Source of the DNA: Tupaia tana
Taxonomy: Eukaryota > Chordata > Mammalia > Scandentia > Tupaiidae
Length of the DNA stretch: 64,000 nt
Assembly: GCA_026018925.1 (NCBI GenBank)
Contig: JAKSZU010000008.1
Coordinates: 62,147,027-62,211,026, forward strand
Direction: 5' to 3'
Positions within the stretch are counted from its first letter, which is position 1, and each line of letters starts with the position of its first letter. Position numbers and translations under genes: made by a program. The notes under the pieces are model-generated. The model was given only the letters and a program-made list of their open reading frames with translations. It was not told the DNA's origin and did not search any database. Of this stretch, positions 56,255-64,000 are shown in pieces.

Positions 56255-56458
56255 GACAGTGGTTCAGTGAAAAAATATGCTCTGCAAGGCAATCCCACAT
56301 GGGAAAGTTCCTGGTTCAGGTCTGGAGACATCCCTGAGTACTCCAAACATGTACTTACCCATGATCTGGGGCTGGCTGAAGGCTGCGGGTAGACTACAGT
56401 GTCAAGACCTTATTGGGGATTTTGTCTCTGTATCTTTCTCTAATTTTTAAAGAACAAA
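56255..56458 (+). mobile_element. SINE-C copy 4
   Basis: CAGTGGTTCAGTGA head remnant, CCCACATGGGAAAGTTCCTGG, GGTTCAGGTCTGG as B-box-like motif, CCCATGATCTGGGGCTGGCT, TCAAGACCTTATTGGGGATT and TCTCTAATTTTTAAAG end. In line with copies 1 and 3. Confidence 0.6.
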
Positions 56459-56459
56459 A

Positions 56460-57770
56460 GAAAGTAACAGCCATCTTGTCTAAATACATTACACTGACAT
56501 ACACATTTCAACAGTGAAAGTCTTTCTCCTACAACTACGTAAGTGACTTGCCAGGGACGTGAACAATTGCTAACTGCTTACAGCATTCAGACTGCCATAG
56601 AATTAGCACTCCAGGATAGATAGAGACATGTGTATGGTTGGAATTAAACTGTGTAATACAAAACACAGCTATAATTTAAATCCTTCTTTCCTCCCTTGTC
56701 ATCTTTATTTATTGAAATGGAGAATTCCTGTAACTCAGGTTCACATAAAAATATTCAATAAAACATGAAACATCTCTCATCTTAGAGAGGCGAAAAGCCA
56801 CAATAGGTAGAGTTAAAGGCTAAATGACGGACTTCTATTCCAGACACTGCAAATGATGCTGCCTGCTGCTTGAATAAGGCCCGCCCGCACACGTTTCACA
56901 GAGTATGGAAACCATTTGTTAATAAGCAACCATAATTTGGGCCTAGGGCCTTATGCAAAGAAAACATTTATACATTAACAGAACAGTGTAATAAGATTTT
57001 GCAAATGCAAAGATAAAATATGCTGTCATTTATCTTGGATTATAATATCTGGTGTTTGATTGCCTTGGGAAATGTCCAAATCAAGAACAATTATAGGTTT
57101 TTCTCACATCGCATATACCAAGAAACATTGAACGAGTACTTCTTTTAGACTATTCAAAAGATTAGAAAAGAAGAAAATTGTCTTTCAGTGGTAGACAAAA
57201 CCTATAAGATGTGAATCTGATATGATACAAAGGGGAAAATAACTCCCGGGCATTATCTGGATACAAAGTATCATTAATGAATGTGAAATTTAACCATGTA
57301 ACAGAAAACATGACTCCAACTTATCAATCTTTTTCATAAACACTTAAATTGCAATTTTTAATTTCACATGAGACACTTGGCCAAGTATATCTGGGAGAAT
57401 TTGCAGCCTCACGTCTTGTCAACAGAAATGCTACCTGCAAATACTCAAAAATGTGTATGTTTTACCATTATGTTCTTCCAAACAACTTAGGAATTTTTGT
57501 AATAGAAAAGTTTATATAGATATGCTTAGGAAAATTCTTGACAGGTGGCTGACCAGTGCTTCTATTTATATTCAATGAAAAAGTTGATAAAGGAAGTCAA
57601 CACCATTAAAAAAGAAGCCTCCATCTACACTGTTTACAATATTCATTCAAGGTAATGGAACAAGTTAGGGATTGACACACAAAGATTTCTCTTTATTATT
57701 TAAAGAACAAATATATGTATACAAAAGACCTACTACCTTTGCATATTCACTAAATAAATCTTCAGAAAAT
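56460..57770. other. Unassigned sequence, possible conserved non-coding block
   Basis: No repeat is visible across 56860-57130, which has mixed composition and dense transcription-factor-like words such as an octamer-like TTTGCAAATGCAAA (57000-57013). Conservation cannot be tested here. Confidence 0.35.
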
Positions 57771-57774
57771 TAAT

Positions 57775-58200
57775 GATAGCTAGCACTTTCTGTCCCCATT
57801 ACGTGCTAGGTACCACATTTGGCAGTTCTTAGAGATCACCATCTAATCCTTAGCAATTTCCCTAAAGAAGAAGGTACTGGGGCCGGCAAGTGGCATGGTG
57901 GTTAAGGGTGCTGGACTCCCACATGGCCGACCACGGTTCAAGTCTTTGACCACGTTCAAGGCTTGCTTTCTCACTTTCTCTCTCTCTCTGTATCTCTCTG
58001 ATCAAAACTGAAAAATAATAATGATAATAATAATAAATAAAGTTAAATAAAATAATTCTTTAAAAAAAAAAAAAAGAAGAAGGTACTACTGCTCTCCATT
58101 ACCAGAGGGGAAAACCAAGATCAAGAGAGGCTGGGCATCTTGCTCATGGCATGCAGCTTGGACCTAGGTGCTGCCCTTTCAGTGCCGGGCATCTCATTAT
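57775..58200 (-). mobile_element. MIR interrupted by a tSINE-S
   Basis: The left part reads TAGCACTTTCTGTCCCCATTACGTGCTAGGTACC... then ATCCTTAGCAATTTCCCTAA. After the SINE come CTCTCCATTACCAGAGGGGA, AAGAGAGGCTGGGCATCTTG and AGCTTGGACCTAGGTGCTG. Together they give the complement of a nearly full MIR. The SINE and one TSD copy account exactly for the interruption. Confidence 0.8.
57879..58072 (+). mobile_element. tSINE-S with perfect 15-bp TSD
   Basis: TSD AAAGAAGAAGGTACT at 57864-57878 and 58073-58087. Head GGGGCCGGCAAGTGGCATGG. A short internal duplication follows the B-box (GACCACGGTTCAAG then GACCACGTTCAAG). The tail holds an AAT repeat at 58014-58040. Confidence 0.95.
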
Positions 58201-58204
58201 ATGC

Positions 58205-59030
58205 TTCAAGTCAACTTCTGAGAAAGAAACTCAGGAGTAACTTTCAGAAAGCAAATTCTAATAACACCGGGAAGGGCAAGTGGGCTGGTCTCTCGGTGCC
58301 CACTCACCTCTGCATCTCAAATGCAGCTGCATGTAGCATTACAGTCACAACTAGGAATGACAGAAAGGTGCCAAGTATCAGCGAAATCATGAAAAAGTCT
58401 ATCTGCGTCAGAAAAAATTATTTAGAAAATTGATGTATTTGTTTGTTAAAAGGTCCAACACTTAAAATATCTATTTTCATCTACATGGAATCTTGCCTTT
58501 CCAAAATGACACATTCTCTAGAGTTACAAATAGCTTAGGCTTTACTGTACCTTTAAAACCCTAACATTTAGAAAGAACACAAAAAGTTCTTTCCATTCCA
58601 TGTTAATTCCACGCTGCAAAATATGAAAGTTCAATATTTTCTATTATGTACATAATTACATAATCAAGGGGGAAAAAAAACTAGATTGTGCACTTCTCTT
58701 TTTTCAACTCTAGTAAGTCAGCACTGAAAAATCTTCAGGACCCTCCAAAGTGTTTGTGTTCTCAAGATAAATTTGGTTTCTATCTACTGCATTTTTAAAT
58801 AGAGTTTTCATGGCCTCAGAAAAAGCATTCCAAAAAAGAAAAGTTGCTATTTATTTGTAAGTATTTAACTGCTGAATGTTAGCTTTCATAAAATTTTGAC
58901 TTGAGATATAGATCAATTATAATAATGTTTACTTTTTAAAAGTTTATACAAGAATGCAATTCATCTATTTGGGTACTTTATTTTTTTTTCATAGAACCAT
59001 GCAAAATATCTATAAGTTATGTGTTAAAAG
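58205..59030. other. Unassigned sequence
   Basis: No repeat or gene recognised. The 97-codon ORF starting at 58140 begins inside MIR sequence and has no motif. Confidence 0.4.
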
Positions 59031-59043
59031 GAGTAACAAATGT

Positions 59044-59302
59044 GGGACCAGCAGTTAGTATAATAGCTATGTTGCTAGACTCCTATGTAGTCGTCTGCAG
59101 TTTGAGTCCTGGACCTGGTGGCTTAAACTTATGCTGGGTGCATGTGTGTGCATGCCCAAGATCCTGAAAGGAGAACAGAGGAAAAGGGATTATGGTGTAG
59201 CCATCCCCCCTGGGGGGTGATTTCTTGCTTTCTGTCTCTCTCTTTCTGGTGAGCACACTCGCCCTACAGCAAAAACCTCTCAAAAAAAAAAAAAAAAAAA
59301 AA
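59044..59302 (+). mobile_element. tSINE-L, perfect 12-bp TSD
   Basis: TSD AGTAACAAATGT at 59032-59043 and 59303-59314. Complete head and body, with the palindrome CCCCCCTGGGGGG at full length (59205-59217). Many CpG sites have become TG/CA (GTGCATGTGTGTGCATG). It forms an inverted pair with the next element. Confidence 0.93.
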
Positions 59303-59367
59303 AGTAACAAATGTATATATGTATAGACTGATGGAACAAATATGACAAGATACCAATTTTTTGTTGT

Positions 59368-59614
59368 TTGTTCTTAGTTTCTGCTACAGGGCATGTGCAC
59401 TCACTGAAAAGAGAGAAAGAGAAAGATGGAAAGTGAGAAATCATCCCCCGGAGAGATGATCATGCTGCAGTCTCTTTTCCTCCATTCTCCTCGGGATTTT
59501 GGGCATGCATGCAACACACTAGGCATGTTTTTCAAGCCACCAAGTCTAAGACTTAAGCCACATAGTCAGACACATGGGATCCAACTGCCCACAACACCAT
59601 GTCATCGACTGGTC
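59368..59614 (-). mobile_element. tSINE-L, older
   Basis: From TTTCTGCTACAGGGCATGTG to ATGTCATCGACTGGTCC. The body palindrome is decayed (CATCCCCCGGAGAGATGATC). It lies 65 bp from the plus-strand copy on its left. Confidence 0.85.
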
Positions 59615-59629
59615 CAAGATTCTAATTTT

Positions 59630-60475
59630 TATTTTAGGCTGTAAGTACACTGATATTTCTTTTATTATTCTTTGTATGTTTTCAGTTATTTTCAGTTTAA
59701 TTAAAATGAAAAGTGTAAAAGAGTTTTTTTAAAGAAATAAAAGAGGCAAGGTGGCATTAATAAAATCCCATTTACATTGAACAAAGTAAAGAAATAAGCA
59801 GCAAGCGTGAATAAATAAAACAGTATCCAGGGAAAACTGTTCCCAGTACCTGGCAAATTTTGAACAGGACCTGAAAACTAGCCAAGCTTGACAATCTGCC
59901 CCATCTCACCCCCCTCTGCACTGGGGGAAGAAAACAAACCACAGCAAAGTAAAACATGCCATTGATATTAAATACATACTTTCCCCCAAAACTAGAACTA
60001 CTATTGAATGTACACAACATAATGTAATGTTCAACAGTGAAGATGAATATGTCTAGATCCATGATCTGATAGTTACATTCTATTGCCCACTATGAAAAAC
60101 ATACGAGATCTCATTAAAAAAAGTAAAATTAGAGAGAACAGAGTGAATTTAAAAAGAATAATAAAGGTAGCATATACTCTAAGATCAGGGAGGAAAACGG
60201 GTCTATATTAAGGACAGAAGGGTCCTCTGGGGAATGAATTGTTGCTTGGTTGCTTTTTCCTTTTACTGAGTTGAACCTCCAGATTTCTTCTTGGGAGATT
60301 AATTACAGTGATGGCTACAGTGACACACCACAAATGAGTCAAGAAGTGAAGAAATCCCCTATACCATAAAATCAGAACCACATGTAAGGATGGATGCGGG
60401 CAAGAGCTGAAGAACGCAGCAGGGCTTTAAGCAAGGAATAAGTCTTCCCTAGCTCCAATGCACCCATCACACCAC
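59630..60475. other. Unassigned sequence
   Basis: No repeat or gene recognised. Confidence 0.4.
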
Positions 60476-60477
60476 CA

Positions 60478-60614
60478 ATGGGGTGTTCAAAAAGTTCATG
60501 AAATATGGTTATTATTTTTTAAAAAAACTATTCCTGGATTTGAAAATGCATATACACAAAAAGAAACTCATGCTTGAATTCCATTTTTCCGTGAACTTTT
60601 TGAAGTCTCCTCAT
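60478..60614 (-). mobile_element. Palindromic mariner-like MITE, copy 4
   Basis: Left end GTTCAAAAAGTTCATGAAAT pairs with the complement of GTGAACTTTTTGAAGTCTCC. GCTTGAATTCCATTTTTCCG near the right end is the complement of the TGGAATTAA segment of copies 1 and 2. Confidence 0.72.
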
Positions 60615-60972
60615 ACAATCAGTGAAGGAACCGAAACTAATTGAAACTTTGAGAGAATAAAAGCTAGCTGATTTTTTAAAAGTCTGGATGATTACGTACA
60701 GCACCCTAGACAGCGTGCCGTTGGCAAACAGTAAACACAGCAGAGGGAACTGGACAGTGCTGCGGAAAGGTAGAAACCAGAGCTCCACATTTAGCATAGT
60801 TAAGGTTTGGGGTTATGCAGCTCCCTCAGCAGAAAAAAAAAAGGGTGGGGGAGCCTGCAAACATTTTTATGTTTGGAACTGGTTGCATCTTAAAATAAGA
60901 AGATGTAGGTATTAACATCTGTCTAAATACTTGTTTATTTCTTCCATGAGAGACAAAGAGTATTCCCAACAC

Positions 60973-61015
60973 GCCATTATCCACCCCCTGTCCTAATGCC
61001 ATTATCCACCCCCTG
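60973..61015 (+). repeat. Two copies of GCCATTATCCACCCCCTG
   Basis: An identical 18-bp block at 60973-60990 and 60998-61015, giving a 25-bp period tandem duplication. Not part of a recognised repeat. Confidence 0.9.
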
Positions 61016-61193
61016 CCAGTCCTAGATCAGGGAAAACTACCTGCCTAGTGTATTTAGGGAAGTCTCTAAACTTCAAGCGAAGATTTGCCCATGTGAGATT
61101 GCCTCAGAGAACATTATGTTTGAAGGCTGCACTATTTTGGGCCCGATAGACAAAGTCTTAAAAGAAAACCTTAAAACACTACTTATCTTCTCT

Positions 61194-61197
<4 letters not shown>

Positions 61198-61227
<30 letters not shown>
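61198..61227 (+). repeat. A30 homopolymer
   Basis: Thirty consecutive A with no recognisable SINE or LINE body on its left. Confidence 0.95.
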
Positions 61228-61229
<2 letters not shown>

Positions 61230-61524
61230 CCTTTGAGTAATCAGTATTAACTCAGATCTTATGAAGAAACTTAAAATAAAAATAACAATGTGTAGAGAAA
61301 ATGTGCAGATAAACAATTCAGAATATTTATAGTGACAAAACTAAATGAGATGCAAGAGAAAAAAAAAAAAAACAATGAGTTCCAGAAAATGAGGAAGTCT
61401 GTGGTTTGAGCACAATCTCCTTTGGGCAGAAGAGTCACAATCTTACCAGGGCTGTGATAGACGACATCTTAAAAGGATATGTGGAAGAGCCCAGTCTGGG
61501 CAGGCCTCTGGGATGAGTTCGTGC

Positions 61525-61645
61525 TTTTTTTTGGAGAGGACTTTTTACCTGGCACTATATAAAAATATTCTCATATAAACAAAACCTAAGGGCGCGTGCT
61601 ATACTCGCCAGACAGACAGAGAGACAGAAAGCGAGGAAATCAGAA
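61525..61645 (-). mobile_element. tSINE-L 3' fragment interrupted by about 50 bp
   Basis: TTTTTTTTGGAGAGG (61525-61539) is the tail side. It resumes at GGGCGCGTGCTATACTCGCC (61591) and continues to AGCGAGGAAATCA (61643), with unrelated AT-rich sequence between. The remainder is absent and L1 sequence starts directly after, so the fragment probably marks an insertion edge or recombination. Confidence 0.7.
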
Positions 61646-61649
61646 CCCC

Positions 61650-62965
61650 TCTATCTGCTGCCTACAAGAAAACACCTTCTGGATAAAGACATATACAAGG
61701 TAAAAGTGGAAGGCTTATGCTGGAAATCAAAAAAGGGCTGGAGTTGTGAACTGATAGACAAAATAGGTTTTAAACAAAAGTAGTGAAAGAGACAAAGAAG
61801 GGCATTATAAAAAAAGGACTAATTGAAACATAAAAAATATAATGCACTCAGGAGCATAAATACTAAAAGACTGCTAAAAAAAAGAGAAAGGTAACACTAT
61901 AACTGTGTAGATTATATCCTTTACACAGGTTTTCTAGACAAAAAAATAAGTACATATAAATCAAATGCACTTGGATGTTATAGAACTTTCCACCCTATAT
62001 ACATTTTTCACTCCACCATATGTGACTGACCAAATTCAAGCCTTTACAGATTCGAAGGCATAGAAAGTATATCAGCATATTCTCTGACCATGATGAAATT
62101 AAACATATTAATTTTATGAAAAATCCTTGAAATATACAAACACATGGAAACAAATCACAATCTCTTGAATGACTTCAGGAATTTAAGTCTGGATCTATGG
62201 AAACAAATGATAATGAGTACGAGTTTCATAATCTATAGGAACTGCAAAAGCAGTCATAAGAGGGAAATGTGGTAAGAGATGGAAAGGTGGCCAACCTAGG
62301 GAATTGGGGAAACAACAACAACAACAAAATGGGAGAAAAGAAATGATAAAGATTCGAGCAGAAATAAATGAAATAGTAAATAAATAAACTATACAGAAAA
62401 TCCTGATTCTTTGGATTAGAGACTGATTAAGAAGAGAGAAAGAAACCAGATAAATCAAATACATAATGAGTCAGGCAATATTACAGGAGATACACTAGAA
62501 ATACAAAACATCATTAGAGGAGAGCGACTATATGCCAACCAACAAGAGAACATGGAGGAGGTACTATGCATATAACCTACCAAGATTCAATCAGGAGACA
62601 TAGAAAGTCTAAACAGACCCCTAACATGCCATAAGATTAAATCAGTAATAAATAACGCCAACAAAGAAAAGACCAGGTGATGGCTTCACTTTTTTTTTTT
62701 TTTTTTTTTTTTGAGAGACTAGAACAGACAGAGAACAGAAAGCGAGAAATCACCCCCCAGGGGGGATGCCCACGCCACAATCCCTTCTCCTCCATTCTCC
62801 TCTTGGGATTCTGGGCACGCACGCACACGTGCCCGGTGTGAGTTTTAAGCCACCAGGTCCAGGACGCGAACCATGGTCGACTACGTGGGAGTCCAGCAAC
62901 ATAGCCATTATGCTAACTGCTGGTCCCCGATGGCTTCACTTCCATAGTGAAGTTAGCAAAATGAG
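61650..62965 (+). mobile_element. Degraded L1 ORF2 segment, split by a young SINE
   Basis: CTATCTGCTGCCTACAAGAA, AAGTGGAAGGCTTATGCTGG, GACAAAATAGGTTTTAAACA, AAGAGACAAAGAAGGGCATT, TTCTCTGACCATGATGAAAT, TATGCCAACCAACAAGAGAA and CAGGTGATGGCTTCACT follow the ORF2 endonuclease-to-RT linker of L1 in order. Many stops and gaps. Neither the 5' nor the 3' end of L1 is present. Confidence 0.82.
62692..62928 (-). mobile_element. tSINE-L, young, 13-bp TSD inside L1
   Basis: TSD GATGGCTTCACTT at 62679-62691 and 62929-62941, a sequence that is itself L1 ORF2. The tail end has lost the CTATAG segment: TTGAGAGACTAGAACAGACA follows the T-run. Head and B-box complement (GGACGCGAACCATGG) are well kept. Confidence 0.94.
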
Positions 62966-62999
62966 AAAAATTAACATGTGTATAACACTTTTAACTTTA

Positions 63000-63215
63000 T
63001 TGGGATTGGGGAAATTAGCTAACCCAGTGTACCTCAAATATTTCAACATAAGATCAATCCAAAGAATATTAATGAGATATTTTATATTGTTTTGTATTAA
63101 TCCTTCAAAACCCAGTGTGTCTTTTATTCTGTCAGCACATCTTAGTTCAGACCAGCCCATATTTTATGCCCTCAGTCATCATGTATGGCTGGGGTTGAGC
63201 ATGTTGGACCACATA
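63000..63215. mobile_element. hAT-type non-autonomous element
   Basis: AAAACCCAGTGTGTCTTTTA, CAGCACATCTTAGTTCAGAC, CATGTATGGCTGGGGTTGAG and ATGTTGGACCACATAGTC follow the mammalian element with 'agcacatctcaattcggactagcc...gccacatgtggctagtgg...attggacagc'. Decayed; right end near 63215. Confidence 0.6.
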
Positions 63216-63339
63216 GTCCTACTTTACCAACTCAGAGAAGAGCCATCACCACCAATCTACTTATTCTGCATTTGAATTTTACGTAGGGTACATGAAGCAT
63301 TGATTGTAGAGGCAAAATAGCCTACTCTTCACAACACTG

Positions 63340-63485
63340 GTTTAGGGATCCTGCAGAGTAGAATTTTAACTTTGCAATTTATTATTGGCTGTGTGACCTT
63401 GAGCATATAACTCAAACTTTCTTGGCCTTTTCTCCACCCAATCTATTAAACTAAATATACAATGGAGAAAATAACACCAAAAAAA
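63340..63485 (+). mobile_element. MIR fragment
   Basis: TATTGGCTGTGTGACCTTGA, GCATATAACTCAAACTTTCT and GCCTTTTCTCCACCCAATCT match the MIR core (CTGTGTGACCTTGGGCAAGT, CTCAGTTTCCTCATCTG). The next SINE lies a few bases downstream. Confidence 0.75.
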
Positions 63486-63499
63486 ATGGGACATGTGAA

Positions 63500-63743
63500 G
63501 GGGCCAGCAGGTGGTGTGGTGAATATGGCAATGGACTCCCACACAGCTAGCCACAGTTCAAGTCCCAAACCCAGCAGCTTAAAACTGCATATATACTCTA
63601 TATACGCCCCTGGGTAGGGGAGACAGGCAGGTAATTTCTCATTTTTCTCTCGGTCTCTCTGGCAAGTACATGCACCCTATGGCAAAAACCACAAGGAAGG
63701 AAGGGGAGGGAAATGAAGGAAAAGGAAAGAAAGAAAGATAAAA
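63500..63743 (+). mobile_element. tSINE-L with purine-rich tail
   Basis: GGGGCCAGCAGGTGGTGTGG head and B-box like GTTCAAGTCCC. The body is shortened with CCCCTGGGTAGGGG, ending ACCCTATGGCAAAAACCA. The tail is an AAGG/AAAG purine repeat. TSD GACATGTGAA (63490-63499) and GACATGTGGA (63745-63754). Confidence 0.85.
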
Positions 63744-63869
63744 AGACATGTGGAACATCTGAACAAAGTAATTTTGAATATAATTGAATATAGTACTAGT
63801 AAATGAGAGAGAACACCAGGTTAGTGTTTAGAGACAGAAGAGGAAGTAACTCCCCAAGACTCCTGCCTC

Positions 63870-64000
63870 TTTTTTTTTTTTTTTTTTTTTGGAGAGGTTT
63901 TCGCTACAGGGCCGTGCGCTCGCCAGACAGACAGAGAGAGACAGAGAGATAGAAAGCGAGAAATCACCCCCCCAGGGGGGATGGCCACGCCGCAATCCCT
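63870..64000 (-). mobile_element. tSINE-L, young, cut by the window edge
   Basis: T-run then GGAGAGGTTTTCGCTACAGG, GCTCGCCAGACAGACAGAGA, and the palindrome CCCCCCCAGGGGGG. The head lies beyond position 64000. The CpG-rich state suggests a recent copy. Confidence 0.9.

Larger units (their letters stand above)
60620..61500. other. Unassigned sequence with two simple repeats
   Basis: No gene recognised. It contains a short tandem duplication at 60973-61015 and a 30-A run at 61198-61227, with another A-run at 61360-61371. Confidence 0.4.

Noticed and set aside
62766..63275. 169-codon ORF as a possible protein
   Set aside because: It starts inside a minus-strand SINE and runs through L1 and hAT remnants. 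Its N-terminal part is the antisense SINE peptide that recurs at many other SINE copies.

Overview
This window reads as non-coding DNA from a placental mammal. It is AT-rich and I see no intact protein-coding gene, no tRNA or rRNA gene, no CRISPR array and no prokaryotic signal. The content is transposon remnants on a mostly unassigned background. Remnants I recognise by family resemblance are L1 (old 'L1M' types and a younger type), L2, MIR, ERVL-MaLR LTRs (MLT1/MST-like), other LTRs, hAT-Charlie elements, Tigger and mariner-like MITEs. This set is typical of eutherians. All family names come from recalled consensus sequences, not from a database search.

The dominant feature is one tRNA-derived SINE family with about 40 copies on both strands. 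Its head has pol III A-box and B-box like motifs (TGGCGTAATGG and GGTTCGAGTCC in the best copies). Two body types follow the same head. The long type (called tSINE-L here, about 240-290 bp) has a conserved C-run/G-run palindrome and ends in a CCCTATAGCAAAAACCTC motif plus an A tail. The short type (tSINE-S, about 150-240 bp) runs directly into a CT-rich tract and a GTCAAATTAAAATAAAT-like tail. Many copies have target-site duplications (TSDs) that are still perfect over 12-20 bp, so the family was active recently. The architecture, including tandem dimers and a trimer, fits what I remember of the tRNA-Ile-derived CYN SINEs of colugos (Dermoptera). That assignment is an inference. A second, older and rarer SINE-like family (SINE-C here) has four candidate copies.

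Layout: 0-6.5 kb is SINE-dense and has a Tigger and an MLT1 LTR, each split by a SINE. 6.5-17 kb is mostly unassigned, with two palindromic MITEs, a MIR and two minus-strand L1 remnants. 17-23.4 kb holds two younger 5'-truncated L1s with TSDs, older L1M pieces and a tandem SINE trimer. 23.4-29 kb holds a MITE, an hAT element and two LTRs. 29-36 kb has an L2, nested SINEs and a possible decayed protein pseudogene (34.7-35.2 kb, minus strand). 36-40 kb is mainly L1M 3' ends, one of them split by a 75-bp mariner MITE. 40-53 kb is SINE-rich with a MaLR LTR, an MLT1, an hAT and an L2. 53-61 kb is mostly unassigned and includes a MIR cleanly split by a SINE. 61-64 kb is a degraded L1 ORF2 that hosts a young SINE, then an hAT piece, a MIR and two SINEs, the last cut by the window edge.

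There is no gene network here. The insertions give a relative order: MIR, L2, MaLR and Tigger are oldest, then L1M and the MITEs, then the younger L1s, then the tRNA SINEs. I found no evidence of a new biological system. The most useful leads are the SINE family itself, its inverted and tandem arrangements, the MITE families and the unidentified pseudogene.
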